From: CAZLBC01 sp964557575
GTDB lineage: Bacteria > Planctomycetota > Phycisphaerae > SM23-33
Assembly: GCA_964557575.1 (NCBI GenBank)
Contig: CAZLBC010000013.1
Location: 1-64,000, forward strand
DNA: 64,000 bases
Direction: 5' to 3'
In this document: piece by piece, positions 25,883 through 39,915 of the stretch
Layout of the letters: each line of letters opens with the position of its first letter
How positions within the stretch are numbered: position 1 is the first letter of the stretch
The notes under the pieces: generated by a model
What the model was told of the DNA's origin: nothing
What the model saw: only the letters and a program-made list of their open reading frames with translations
Databases searched by the model: none
Made by a program: the position numbers and the translations under genes

Positions 25883-25949
25883 TGTTATTTCTTTATTTAT
25901 CCTTGGCTCATTTCTTGAGATAACTGACGCTCTCGCTACAACTGCCGAC

Positions 25950-26258
25950 CTAAGCCTTTATCTTCACAAATACACCGGCGGGTACAACGAGCCGGTTCAA
26001 CGCTTCAATAGTGCGAACCGTCGGTTCATAGATATCGATAAGTCTTTTATGGGTCCTCATTTCAAACTGTTCTCGGGATTTTTTGTTGACGTGCGGGCTG
26101 CGAAGAAGCGTGTACCGCTCGATTCTCGTGGGCAAGGGAATGGGCCCGCACGCCCGGGCACCGGTCCGCTCCGCATGCTCAGCTATCTCGGAGGCGGATG
26201 CATCCAGCGCCCGATGGTCGTAGGCCTCCATTCGAATTCTAATCTTATCCTGCACCAT
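25950..26258 (-). CDS. rpsJ: 30S ribosomal protein S10
   Basis: The 102-residue uS10 (NusE) is a head protein of the small subunit and a partner of NusB/NusG in transcription. IRIRMEAYDHRALDASASEIA, PLPTRIERYTLLRSPHVNKKS and RTHKRLIDIYEPT are standard. It is the first gene after a 430-base gap, with its own promoter and leader upstream. Confidence 0.97.
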   Translation of the reverse strand: MVQDKIRIRMEAYDHRALDASASEIAEHAERTGARACGPIPLPTRIERYTLLRSPHVNKKSREQFEMRTHKRLIDIYEPTVRTIEALNRLVVPAGVFVKIKA

Positions 26259-26481
26259 GTATTAATGCTCCCAAGCCGGCTTGAATATCCGCACTTGTAC
26301 TCTGTAGTAATACGGTTACTTTTCCAGAGGTGCTTTACGAGGTAAAGCATACTAACAGTTTGCCTGCAGCGGCGCAGGCGATTCGCATGTAAACGCCCTG
26401 TTCAATACGATCCAATAGGTCGTAAATAGCCAGCTTACAGGCAACTTACGTCAATTCAAAACAACCGTTGTATTGCAGAAC
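26259..26481 (-). promoter_or_regulatory. Hairpin-rich 5' leader of the S10 operon
   Basis: Between the predicted transcription start and the rpsJ ATG lie about 220 bases without a gene. Two clear hairpins occur: TGCTTTAC/GTAAAGCA (8 bp, 3-base loop, 26331-26349) and GCCTGC/GCAGGC (6 bp, 26362-26379). Ribosomal protein leaders in other bacteria bind a product such as L4 for feedback control. That role is inferred here from position and structure only. Confidence 0.45.
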
Positions 26482-26487
26482 CAGATA

Positions 26488-26515
26488 AAGTTACAGAGAA
26501 CTGCATTTTTGTCAA
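26488..26515 (-). promoter_or_regulatory. Predicted promoter of the S10-spc-alpha section
   Basis: On the minus strand a perfect -35 box TTGACA (26510-26515) is followed after 16 bases by TAACTT (26488-26493). The -10 box is only a moderate match. It lies in the gap between fusA and rpsJ, so it can boost the ribosomal genes independently of the upstream rpoBC/str section. The part of the gap beyond it (26516-26689) is AT-rich with one 7-bp hairpin (26580-26597) and no gene. Confidence 0.5.
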
Positions 26516-26689
26516 TCGCCAATTACAGGGTTTTTCGTTTTTTTTCTTGTTTTTACGTGTAATTCGGTCGCGGTCCCACCCGAAAACCACTTTTCGGTAC
26601 AAAACATGGTGCTCAGCAACGCGAGCCGTCGATTGAGGCCGACGAAAAGCGGCGGCAAAAGACCCGTTTGCAGCCGGACCGGATTGTGG

Positions 26690-28756
26690 TTATAAGGTCC
26701 TGAATATCTTCTTCGCCAGATTCGCGGGGACGGGGGCGTACTTGAGTGGTTCCATGGTTTCGTTGCCGCGGCCCTGGGTGAGTGATCGCAATTGGGTGGT
26801 GTAGCCGAACAGTTCCATGAGGGGAACTTCGGCAACGAGAATCCGGTAGTTCGCTCTCTTGACCTGCCGGCGAATCACGCCGCGTTTGGCCGTGACATCG
26901 CCCGTGACGGCTCCGAAATATTCCTCGGGGGTGGTGATTCCCAGTTTCATGATCGGCTCGAGAAACGCGGGCTCGGCTTTCTCCACGGCCTGGTCGAAGG
27001 CATGCACGGCGGCCTGCCGGAAAGCGACGTCGCTGCTGTCTTCCTGGTGAGCGGTTCCGTCCAGGATCACGATCCTGATATTCTGCATCGGATAGCCGGC
27101 CTGGGGGCCCGACGTCGTGGCGTCCGCGATACCCTCTTTTACGGAGGGAATAAAGGTGTCCGGTATCGCATCACCGCTGAGATCTTCGATTTCGAACCCG
27201 GACTCATCGAACTCGGCGGCTTCCACTCGCAGCCGAACCGCGGCGAAATGCCGCTTCCCACCGATCTCCCTGTCGAACACGCCTTCTTCCTCGGCCGAAC
27301 CGAGGACGGTTTCCCGGTAGGTAACCCGCGGCTTGCCCACGCGCACGTTCAGCTTGAAATCGCGGACTATCTTATTCTTGATGACATCGAGGTGCAGTTC
27401 GCCCATTCCCGAAATAACCGTCTGTCCCGTATCCTCGTTGAGGTAATGATGGAAGCTGGGATCTTCGCGCTCAAGCTTCAGCAGACACGTCATCAGGGCT
27501 TCCTTGTCGGCGTTCGTTTCGGGTTCAATCGACATCGAAATCACCGGCTCGGGGAACACCGGAGATTCAAGGATAATCGGCGCCCTCGTATCACATAAGG
27601 TATCCCCCGTCACACTCTTCCGCAATCCGACGATCGCCGCGATGTCACCGGCCTGAATGTTGTCGCGGGGTATGCGCTTGTTTGCATACATTTCCCATAT
27701 GCGGGTCACATTTTCTTTTTCATCACGAGTGCTGTCGAGTATGCGCGTCCCCGCGGTCAGAGTTCCGCTGTACACCCTGATATAATTGAGATCACCATGG
27801 CTGTCTGATGTTATCTTGAATACCAGCGCACAAAACGGGGCTTCCGGATCCGCCTCCCGGGTTATCTCCTTCGCATGCTTACCCGGCTCGGTCCCTCTGA
27901 CGGGCGGAACGTCCAGTGGAGAGGGCAGAAACCGCTTTACCGCATCCAGGAGGGGGCGAATCCCCCTGTGCTTCAGTGCCGAACCGCACAGAACAGGATG
28001 CAGCGCGGATGCGATGGTTCCCCGGCGAACAGCATCCAGCAGTTCGTCGTCGGAAATCGGCTCGTCCCCGAGATACTTCTCCATCAACTGATCGTCGCAC
28101 TCGGCGACCTTTTCTACGAGTTCGTGACGGGCCGCTTCGACCTTTTCCCGCAAGTCCGCCGGCACGGGTTCCTCCCGGAGGCTGGTGGCCACATCGGCGG
28201 GATCATAGAAATACGCCTTCCGTTCTATCAGGTCGATCTGGCCGCAAAAATGATCTCCATGCCCCATGGGGATCTGGAGACACACGGGATTACCGTGGAG
28301 AATTGAAGTGATTTCAGCTACCGTCTTTTCGAAATCAGCGCCGATCCGGTCCATTTTATTTATGAAACACAATCGGGGAATGGCGTAATGATCGGCCTGT
28401 CTCCATACTGTTTCACTCTGGGCTTCAACGCCCCCAACACTGCACAGGACCATTATTGCCCCGTCCAGCACGCGGAGTGACCGTTCGACTTCGACGGTAA
28501 AATCAACGTGACCGGGAGTGTCTATCAGGTTAAACCGGCAATCGTCCCACTCGAGGCTGGTCGCCGCAGACGTGATGGTGATCCCCCGCTGCTGTTCTTC
28601 CTGAAGATAGTCCGTAACGGTTGTCCCGTCGTGAACCTCCCCGATTTTATGCGTCCGCCCCGCGAAATAGAGAACCCGTTCGGTAACGGTTGTCTTGCCG
28701 GCATCTATGTGTGCCATAATGCCGATATTACGTATCTTTACGAGCGGTGAGGACAT
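26690..28756 (-). CDS. fusA: Elongation factor G
   Basis: EF-G drives translocation and, with RRF, ribosome recycling. The G domain has AHIDAGKTT (P-loop), RGITITSAAT (switch I Thr), DTPGHVDF and NKMD, followed by domains II-V ending near residue 690. The start is either the ATG at 28756 (MSSPLVKIRN) or a GTG at 28768, and neither has a good ribosome-binding site. Position after rpsL-rpsG is the classic str order. Planctomycetes can have the divergent spdEFG paralogues. Features such as CLQIPMG in the G' region leave the subfamily open. Confidence 0.95.
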   Translation of the reverse strand: MSSPLVKIRNIGIMAHIDAGKTTVTERVLYFAGRTHKIGEVHDGTTVTDYLQEEQQRGITITSAATSLEWDDCRFNLIDTPGHVDFTVEVERSLRVLDGAIMVLCSVGGVEAQSETVWRQADHYAIPRLCFINKMDRIGADFEKTVAEITSILHGNPVCLQIPMGHGDHFCGQIDLIERKAYFYDPADVATSLREEPVPADLREKVEAARHELVEKVAECDDQLMEKYLGDEPISDDELLDAVRRGTIASALHPVLCGSALKHRGIRPLLDAVKRFLPSPLDVPPVRGTEPGKHAKEITREADPEAPFCALVFKITSDSHGDLNYIRVYSGTLTAGTRILDSTRDEKENVTRIWEMYANKRIPRDNIQAGDIAAIVGLRKSVTGDTLCDTRAPIILESPVFPEPVISMSIEPETNADKEALMTCLLKLEREDPSFHHYLNEDTGQTVISGMGELHLDVIKNKIVRDFKLNVRVGKPRVTYRETVLGSAEEEGVFDREIGGKRHFAAVRLRVEAAEFDESGFEIEDLSGDAIPDTFIPSVKEGIADATTSGPQAGYPMQNIRIVILDGTAHQEDSSDVAFRQAAVHAFDQAVEKAEPAFLEPIMKLGITTPEEYFGAVTGDVTAKRGVIRRQVKRANYRILVAEVPLMELFGYTTQLRSLTQGRGNETMEPLKYAPVPANLAKKIFRTL

Positions 28757-28841
28757 GAGGAAAGCCACAGAGAAACGGCGACACTAATCGTAACGACTGT
28801 GCGCCGACCTGAAAGATAAATCATGGCGGACGATCCGAACA

Positions 28842-29318
28842 TTACCAGGCGAAATGAGCAAATGCCTTATTGGCTTCTGCCATCCTGTGTATCTGCTCCC
28901 TCTTTCGCATGGCTTCCCCCTCCCCGTTGAACGCATTCATCAATTCCTCGGCGGCCCGCTCCGGCGTGGGACGACCGTTGCGGTTGCGAATGGCATCTCT
29001 CATCCACCGCATGGAGAGGGAAAGCTGCCTTTTGCTGCTTACGGGCATCGGCACCTGGTACGTGGCGCCCCCGACGCGCTTCGGCCTGACTTCAATCAAC
29101 GGTTTGAGATTGTCGATAGCCTTTTCAAACAACTCGACGGGGGGCACGTCGGGCTTTTTCTCTGCAAGAATAACGAGTGCATCATACATCATTTTTCTCG
29201 CGATGCTCTTCTTCCCGTCCAGCATCATTATGTTGATAAATTTCGCCAGGAGCGAACTGCCGTACTTGGGATCCGGCGGCGGCGTCATCGTCGAGACGGT
29301 ATATTTTTTTCTGCCCAT
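28842..29318 (-). CDS. rpsG: 30S ribosomal protein S7
   Basis: The 158-residue uS7 nucleates the small-subunit head. PDPKYGSSLLAKFINIMMLDGKKS and VEVRPKRVGGATYQVPMPV are diagnostic, and the C-terminal helical part EAMRKREQIHRMAEANKAF is conserved. It lies between rpsL and fusA. Confidence 0.97.
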   Translation of the reverse strand: MGRKKYTVSTMTPPPDPKYGSSLLAKFINIMMLDGKKSIARKMMYDALVILAEKKPDVPPVELFEKAIDNLKPLIEVRPKRVGGATYQVPMPVSSKRQLSLSMRWMRDAIRNRNGRPTPERAAEELMNAFNGEGEAMRKREQIHRMAEANKAFAHFAW

Positions 29319-29375
29319 GCTGTCCTTCCATTACCTGCCGTTGCACAACGCGCGATGATGTGCGTGTGCGTGTTA

Positions 29376-29744
29376 CTAGCCTTTCTTAGCTCCGTACTTA
29401 CTGCGGGATTGCTTTCTTCCTTCAACGCCCAGCGCGTCGAGGGTGCCCCTGATAACGTGGTACCTGACACCCGGAAGATCCCGAACCCGTCCTCCCCGAA
29501 CCAGAACAATACTATGTTCCTGCAGGTTGTGGTCGATACCGGGGATGTACGCGTTTATCTCTCTTCCGTTGCTGAGTCGAACCCGGGCAACCTTGCGAAG
29601 GGCGGAGTTCGGCTTCTTGGGCGTAACCGTCTTTACCATCAGGCACACCCCTCTCTTCTGGGGACAACTTCCGAGCGCAGGATTCTTCTTTTTCTTCTTT
29701 TGTTTCCTGCGACCTTTACGTATTAGTTGATTTACTGTCGGCAT
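29376..29744 (-). CDS. rpsL: 30S ribosomal protein S12
   Basis: The 122-residue uS12 is the decoding-site protein involved in accuracy and streptomycin response. MPTVNQLIRKGRRKQKKK, TVTPKKPNSALRKVARVRL and the KYGAKKG end are standard. The lysines of the TPKKPNS loop are the wild-type residues, so the sequence shows no classical streptomycin-resistance change. It is the first gene after rpoC. Confidence 0.97.
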   Translation of the reverse strand: MPTVNQLIRKGRRKQKKKKKNPALGSCPQKRGVCLMVKTVTPKKPNSALRKVARVRLSNGREINAYIPGIDHNLQEHSIVLVRGGRVRDLPGVRYHVIRGTLDALGVEGRKQSRSKYGAKKG

Positions 29745-29824
29745 TAGCGTTTCACCTTGATTGCAGTGGTTTCAATTTATACCTCATAACCGCGAAAATA
29801 CCATGGAGATTCACATAAAAAGCG

Positions 29825-34138
<4,314 letters not shown>

Positions 34139-34210
34139 TGTCTATCTTCTCCAAGGAGTTCGATCTCGCAGGCTTATTGTCGGATAATCCACAAAGACGT
34201 TCGAAATCAT

Positions 34211-37200
34211 CTACAGATCACGCAACAGTTTCTTTTTCTCAAGTTGTATATTCAGGCCAAGACCCCGGAGTTCATTACACAGAACATCAAAACTCACCGG
34301 CGTTCCCGCCTCCAGCCGGTTATTTCCTTTGACCATGGATTCGTATACCTTGGTCCGGCCCTCGACATCATCACTTTTAACGGTGAGCATCTCCTGCAGA
34401 GTATAACTGGCACCGTATGCCTCCAGGCCCCAGACCTCCATTTCACCGAATCGCTGGCCGCCGGTACGCGCCTTGCCGCCCAGGGGCTGCTGGGTAATGA
34501 GCGAGTACGGCCCCGTAGCCCTGGCATGAATCTTTTCATCGACCAGGTGATGAAGCTTGTTCATGTATATGTAGCCGACCACCACCTTCTGCTGAAAGTA
34601 CTCACCGGTCCGCCCGTCTCTGAGGCGGCACTTGCCGTCACGCGGCATCTCAAAAAGTATTTCACCTGATTCGCCGGCCGTCTGCACAACCTCGATCTGT
34701 TCTCTGCGGGAACGAACGTGCTCGTTGGCTTCCTCGATCAGGTCGAATATTTCCTGTTCCTTGGCACTGTCGAATACCGGGGTCACGGCCTGGAAACCGA
34801 GAATGCTGGCCGACCATCCAAGATGAGTCTCGAGTATCTGGCCGAGATTCATCCTGCTGGGAACGCCGAGGGGATTCAATAATAGTTCCACCGGCGTGCC
34901 GTCTTCCAGGAACGGCATATCCTCTTCAGGAAGTATACGGGCGATAACTCCCTTGTTGCCGTGCCTGCCCGCCATCTTGTCGCCAACGCCGAGTTTTCGC
35001 TTCGTCGCCACGCGAACCTTGACCATCTCCAGGACACCGGACGGCAACTCGTCTCCCCGTTTCATGTGTTCGAGACGACGATCTCGCTCTTTCTGGATCT
35101 CTTCGATGCGAGCCCAGTACTGATCGCGTATCTCGGCGGCTTTCGCCTTTTGCTGGGCCGATCCCTTGAACCATTTGTCGGAAAAACTCTCCACCTGTTC
35201 CATGATCACCTCGACGCTCTCGCTCTGGCCCACCTTCTGCCGCGTTCCGGAATCGATCATTTCCGACTTCAGGATATCGTTGAGTTGGAGACACATTTTC
35301 TTGAACACGTGAACAATGCGCCCGTTCATCTCATCCTCGTAATCCTCCGCCTCCTGCTTCAGTTGCTTCTTGCGATTGTCCGAGAGATGTACTCTCCGGG
35401 AAAACCGGGCGGTGTCGATAACAACCCCCTCTTCGCCGGCAGGCAATTCGAGGCTGTCGTTTTTCACGTCTTCCCCGGCACGGCCGAAAATGGCGTGAAG
35501 AAGTTTCTCTTCGGGACTCAGTTCGGTTTTCGATTTCGGCGTTACCTTCCCGGCCAGTATATCACCGGCCTGAACACGGGTACCAACCCTGACAACACCG
35601 TGTTCGTCAAGGTTGCCGAGGGCCTTCTCCGAGACATTCGGGATGTCCCGGGTGAACTCCTCCCGCCCGAGCTTTGTCTCGCGAACATCGACCTCGTATT
35701 CCTCGAGGTGAACCGACGTAAACACATCTTCCTTGACCAGTTTCTCGCTGATCAGGATGGCATCTTCAAAATTGTATCCCTCGAACGGCATGAAGGCCAC
35801 CAGGACATTTCTCCCGAGTGCCAGTTCGCCGCAATCACACCCCGAACCGTCCGCGATAATTTGCCCTTGCTTAACCTTGTCACCCTCGGCAACGACAGGC
35901 GTCTGATTCAGGCATGCCTTTTCATTGAGGCGCTTAAATTTTCGGAGTTCGTACTCGTCTGAATTATCGATAACGATGGTCAGGGCATCGACATAGGTCA
36001 CCTCGCCGGATTTTCTGGCTTTTACCACGAAATCGGTGTTTTCGGCCACCACTTTTTCCATACCCGTCGCCACAATCGGTGCCTCGGTGCTGAGCAGCGG
36101 TACCGCCTGTCTCTGCATGTTGGAGCCCATGAGGGCCCGGTTCGCATCGTCGTGCTCAAGAAACGGGATCAGTGAAGCGGAGACCCCCACGATCTGCTTG
36201 GGAGAAATATCGATGTATTCGACTTCTTCGCTCTCCACGGTGCTCAACTCGCCATGTACCCGGCCAAGCACGCGCCCCTTTTGCAGGTAGGTATTGTCAC
36301 CGCGGACCGTGATATTATTCAGCACTTCAGGCGGGGTAAGAACGGCCCGCATTTCCTCGTCCGCCCGGAGCTGGCTGGCTTCGTCCAGGATCTTCCGGTT
36401 TTCAACCTTTCTGTACGGTGTCGTCAGAAAACCGTAATCATCTACGCCGGCGTAAATGGCGAGGGAGCTGATCAGGCCGATGTTGCTTCCTTCGGGGGTT
36501 TCGATCGGACATATCCTTCCATAGTGGCTGATATGCACATCACGAACCTCGAAGCCGGCCCTTTTCCTGTTGAGCCCGCCGGGTCCCAGTGCCGAAAGCC
36601 GCCGCTCATGCGTCAGCTGCGCGAGCGGGTTCTGCTGGTCGACGACCTGAGACAGTTCACTGCGCCCGAAGAAATAATCTATGCTGCTTGAAATACTCTT
36701 CGAGTTCACGAGTTCCGCGATCTTGTCTATGGAATCCGGATCCTTGAGACTCATTCGCTCCTGCACCGTCCTGCGAAACTTCAGCAATCCCTTGCGGATT
36801 TCATCGCCGGCAAGTTCATCGATGGTTCTCAATCGACGGTTTCCCAGGTGATCGATGTCGTCGACCTCACCTTCGCCGTTGCGCAGTTTCATAAGGTAAT
36901 CGATCGTCGCAATAATGTCTCTTACCGCGAGGGTCATGGTATCGGGCGAAACATCCAGCTCGAACTTGCGGTTGATCCTGAAACGTCCCACTTTTCCGAG
37001 CTGGTAGCGGTTTTCGTCGAAGAACTTCTCCTGGAAAAGCGTTTCCGCCTTCTCACGGTTGGGGGGATTGCCCGGACGAAGCCGGGCGTACATCATAAGA
37101 AGTGCGGTCTCGTAATCGTCGGCGGGATCCTCGCCGATGGTATTCATGACGAGGGGATCGATATTCCCTGAAACCACCTCGATCTTCCGCTTGGCAGTCG

Positions 37201-37981
37201 CGATAATCTGCTCTAAGGCATCACCGACCTGCCCACCGGGACATACCAGTTCCTCCCCGGAATCGGGATCCGTGTACCCTTCGACCAGGTACATGCGGGG
37301 ATTGAGGTCTTTGGCGTCGACTTTTTCTGCCTCGTAAAATTCCCGAATGATCGCCGGGGTTTCGCCGTAATGTTCATCCATACACCGCAAAAACAACGTC
37401 GCCGGAATCTTGCTCGACTGGTCGATCCTCATGGAAACGGAATCTTTTTTGGTCACCGCCATTTCGATCCAGCTGCCCCGCTGGGGAATGACTCTGATGC
37501 CGTGAAGGGGGCGGTCGGATTCCTGTTTCTCGACGGTGAAGTCGACTCCCGGCGATCGATGCAACTGAGAAACGATAACCCGATCGGCGCCGTTGATGAT
37601 GAACTCTCCGCCGCCTATCATCGTGGGGATTTCCCCGAGAAAAACGCTTTCCTCCAGCACTTCCTTGACATCTTTGCGCATCAGGCGGCACCGTATGCGA
37701 AAAGGCCGGCCGTAGGTCAGGTGCAGATCACGGCACTCCTGCTCTTTGTGGCGATTTTCACCGAGTTCGTAGTGAAGATACTCCAACTTCATCGACTCGT
37801 CGTAACTCACAATGGGAAATATTTCCTTCAGCAGGGCTTCGAGACCCGTTTTCTTTCTCTTTTCGGGTTCCGCATCTTCCTGCAGGAACTCGGTGTATCT
37901 CTTCAACTGGAGTTCCTGGAGGTTCGGGACCCCCCGTATGTCGCCAATTCTGCTGAAATCGCGAATCTTCTTGGGTGCCAT
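34211..37981 (-). CDS. rpoB: RNA polymerase beta subunit
   Basis: The 1256-residue beta subunit has the rifampicin-pocket region with LSQVVDQQNPLAQLTHERRLSALGPGGL, which is the wild-type form, the LGRNVLVAFMPFEGYNFEDAI segment and the C-terminal KLGVGDKMAGRHGNKG. It has no large lineage insertion. It lies about 55 bases after rplL and upstream of rpoC. Confidence 0.98.
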   Translation of the reverse strand: MAPKKIRDFSRIGDIRGVPNLQELQLKRYTEFLQEDAEPEKRKKTGLEALLKEIFPIVSYDESMKLEYLHYELGENRHKEQECRDLHLTYGRPFRIRCRLMRKDVKEVLEESVFLGEIPTMIGGGEFIINGADRVIVSQLHRSPGVDFTVEKQESDRPLHGIRVIPQRGSWIEMAVTKKDSVSMRIDQSSKIPATLFLRCMDEHYGETPAIIREFYEAEKVDAKDLNPRMYLVEGYTDPDSGEELVCPGGQVGDALEQIIATAKRKIEVVSGNIDPLVMNTIGEDPADDYETALLMMYARLRPGNPPNREKAETLFQEKFFDENRYQLGKVGRFRINRKFELDVSPDTMTLAVRDIIATIDYLMKLRNGEGEVDDIDHLGNRRLRTIDELAGDEIRKGLLKFRRTVQERMSLKDPDSIDKIAELVNSKSISSSIDYFFGRSELSQVVDQQNPLAQLTHERRLSALGPGGLNRKRAGFEVRDVHISHYGRICPIETPEGSNIGLISSLAIYAGVDDYGFLTTPYRKVENRKILDEASQLRADEEMRAVLTPPEVLNNITVRGDNTYLQKGRVLGRVHGELSTVESEEVEYIDISPKQIVGVSASLIPFLEHDDANRALMGSNMQRQAVPLLSTEAPIVATGMEKVVAENTDFVVKARKSGEVTYVDALTIVIDNSDEYELRKFKRLNEKACLNQTPVVAEGDKVKQGQIIADGSGCDCGELALGRNVLVAFMPFEGYNFEDAILISEKLVKEDVFTSVHLEEYEVDVRETKLGREEFTRDIPNVSEKALGNLDEHGVVRVGTRVQAGDILAGKVTPKSKTELSPEEKLLHAIFGRAGEDVKNDSLELPAGEEGVVIDTARFSRRVHLSDNRKKQLKQEAEDYEDEMNGRIVHVFKKMCLQLNDILKSEMIDSGTRQKVGQSESVEVIMEQVESFSDKWFKGSAQQKAKAAEIRDQYWARIEEIQKERDRRLEHMKRGDELPSGVLEMVKVRVATKRKLGVGDKMAGRHGNKGVIARILPEEDMPFLEDGTPVELLLNPLGVPSRMNLGQILETHLGWSASILGFQAVTPVFDSAKEQEIFDLIEEANEHVRSRREQIEVVQTAGESGEILFEMPRDGKCRLRDGRTGEYFQQKVVVGYIYMNKLHHLVDEKIHARATGPYSLITQQPLGGKARTGGQRFGEMEVWGLEAYGASYTLQEMLTVKSDDVEGRTKVYESMVKGNNRLEAGTPVSFDVLCNELRGLGLNIQLEKKKLLRDL

Positions 37982-38036
37982 ATAAATGACCTCGCCTATG
38001 GTAATATGAAAGGAGTGCCGGTCGCAGGGATCGGGA

Positions 38037-38489
38037 CTACTCCACGGCAGCCGTGGCGCCGGCTTCTTCCAACACCTTCAGGGCTTCTTCGGCTTCTTCT
38101 TTCGGAACATCTTCCTTGACGGCCTTGGGCGCGTCCTCCACGAGGGCCTTGGCTTCCTTCAGCCCCAGGCTTGTCAGTGACCGTACCGCCTTGATTACCT
38201 GGATCTTCTTGTCTCCCGCGTCCTTGAGCACGACACTGAAGCTCGTCTGTTCTTCTTCGGCCGCTTCGTCTCCGCCCGCGGCGGGACCGGCCATCATGAC
38301 GGGGCCCCCGGCGGGTTCGATGTCGTATTCCTGCTTCAGGTAATCCTTGAGATCGACTGCCTCATTCAGGGACAATGCGGCAATCTTGTCGCCCAACTCC
38401 ACAATAGCCTTATCGAACTCTTTTTTCTCACTCGATTCTGCTGCCTCTTTGGTTTCTTCCGCTGCTTCTTTTTTTTCTTCTGCCATCAT
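38037..38489 (-). CDS. rplL: 50S ribosomal protein L7/L12 with charged N-terminal extension
   Basis: The 150-residue bL12 recruits GTPase factors to the ribosome stalk. The C-terminal domain SFSVVLKDAGDKKIQVIKAVR and LGLKEAKALVEDAPKAVKE is canonical, and a Gly/Ala-rich hinge precedes it. About 22 extra Glu/Lys-rich residues stand before the normal N-terminal dimerisation helix, making it longer than the usual 120-130. It follows rplJ. Confidence 0.97.
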   Translation of the reverse strand: MMAEEKKEAAEETKEAAESSEKKEFDKAIVELGDKIAALSLNEAVDLKDYLKQEYDIEPAGGPVMMAGPAAGGDEAAEEEQTSFSVVLKDAGDKKIQVIKAVRSLTSLGLKEAKALVEDAPKAVKEDVPKEEAEEALKVLEEAGATAAVE

Positions 38490-38609
38490 TTTTCCTTCTA
38501 TTAGAAATTGAACAAAGGCGACCTGATAGGCGAGACCCCGCCGGCCTCATTTAAACCCGAGCAGTCGGGCCCAATCCGCGGTCGAAATATCCTGCTTTAT
38601 AGATCTAAG

Positions 38610-39137
38610 CTAATCGGCGTCACTCGCCTTTTTCTCCACTGATTCGATGAGGCTTGCGATCTGCCCGGCCGGGCCGATCAGCGCGCCCGCGACAGCGGCG
38701 CCGCAGGAGATGACGCACTGGACGACCTGTCCGATCGCCTCTTCTCTGGTCGGATAGTTGCTGAGGGTCTCAATTTCAGCTTCGCCCCGGAAGATATCAC
38801 CGGAGAGCATCGCCGACTTGACCGCAACACCCGGGGTTCCCTTTCCGAAATCAATCAGTTCCCGAACCACCGTCACCACGCTGTCGCCACCCCAGGCAAC
38901 CGCACAGGGACCCTCGAAGAGGTCGGCAAGATCTTGATCTCCGCGTTCCCTGAAAACATGCCGGGCAACGGAGTTCTTGACCACGGAAACGTTGATCCCT
39001 TTTTCTTCCAGCCTGCCGCGCATTTGGGCGTTACCCTGCGCGTCCAGTCCGGTCAAGTCGCATATTGCCACCGAATCCAAACCCGCGAACCGGTCGGCAA
39101 GATCTTTCTTCATTAGTTCTTTAATTGGTTTGCTCAT
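38610..39137 (-). CDS. rplJ: 50S ribosomal protein L10
   Basis: The 175-residue uL10 anchors the L7/L12 dimers to 23S rRNA. MSKPIKELMKKDLADRFAGLDSV and the MRGRLEEKGINVSVVKNSVARH segment are conserved, and a C-terminal helix for L12 binding follows. The ATG overlaps the rplA stop by four bases, so it is translationally coupled and lacks room for the separate L10 leader seen in E. coli. Confidence 0.97.
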   Translation of the reverse strand: MSKPIKELMKKDLADRFAGLDSVAICDLTGLDAQGNAQMRGRLEEKGINVSVVKNSVARHVFRERGDQDLADLFEGPCAVAWGGDSVVTVVRELIDFGKGTPGVAVKSAMLSGDIFRGEAEIETLSNYPTREEAIGQVVQCVISCGAAVAGALIGPAGQIASLIESVEKKASDAD

Positions 39138-39829
39138 GATATCACCTGAAAACGTCCTGAGACATCCAGTTCAACGGACGGCGTCATCGTACCTGAAACG
39201 CACACTTTTCTGAGAAACTGGCCCTTGGTCACGGCCGGCCTGTTCTTTCGGACATGATCGACGAAAAACTGAATATTTTCCGTGAGCGTGTCTGTGTCAA
39301 AGCTCATTTTTCCGACCGGCAGATGTATGTTGCCCCCGTCGTCGTTCCGATATTCGAACTTACCGGCCGCGAATTCCTTCACGGCTTGTTCGATATCGTC
39401 CGTGACGGTGCCGGCCTTGGGAGACGGCATAAGGCCGGAGGGGCCAAGGACACGACCGAGCTTGGATACATTCTTCATCATGGAAGGATGCGCCACGGCG
39501 ACATCGAATTCCATCCAGCCATCCTGAACCCTCGAGACCAGGTCATCGCCGCCTGCTTCAACGGCGCCGGCTTCCCTGGCGGCTTCGACACGGTCCTCGG
39601 GGCAAAAGGCTATGACCTTTTTGGATTTTCCGATGCCGTGCGGCAGCGCGATCGAGCCCCGCAGGCGCTGATCCGCCTGCTTGGAATCGATGCCGAGTGA
39701 CATAACCAACTCGACGGTCATATCGAAATGGGCTTTTTCAAACGACTTGAGAATCTCCACACCTTCCCGTATACCGACTTTGCCGGTCGGTTTCTTCTCA
39801 AGCGACTTCCTGTATTTCTTGGAATCCAT
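39134..39829 (-). CDS. rplA: 50S ribosomal protein L1
   Basis: The 231-residue uL1 forms the mobile E-site stalk. MDSKKYRKSLEKKPTGKVG is the likely start. Fifteen upstream in-frame codons have no family match. LGRVLGPSGLMPSPKAGTV is the diagnostic loop. It lies between rplK and rplJ in the standard L11-L10 order. Confidence 0.96.
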   Translation of the reverse strand: MDSKKYRKSLEKKPTGKVGIREGVEILKSFEKAHFDMTVELVMSLGIDSKQADQRLRGSIALPHGIGKSKKVIAFCPEDRVEAAREAGAVEAGGDDLVSRVQDGWMEFDVAVAHPSMMKNVSKLGRVLGPSGLMPSPKAGTVTDDIEQAVKEFAAGKFEYRNDDGGNIHLPVGKMSFDTDTLTENIQFFVDHVRKNRPAVTKGQFLRKVCVSGTMTPSVELDVSGRFQVIS

Positions 39830-39915
39830 GCAGTTACTCCTGGCGGCCGGCATTCCGGCCTCCCACCATTTCAAGGCCGGTGGTCGTGCCTGTTAATGAG
39901 ATCAAGAGCGGTGAC

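Noticed and set aside
26512..26835. Minus-strand frame spanning the end of fusA and the gap
   Set aside because: It overlaps conserved fusA codons in another frame, and its product is low-complexity.
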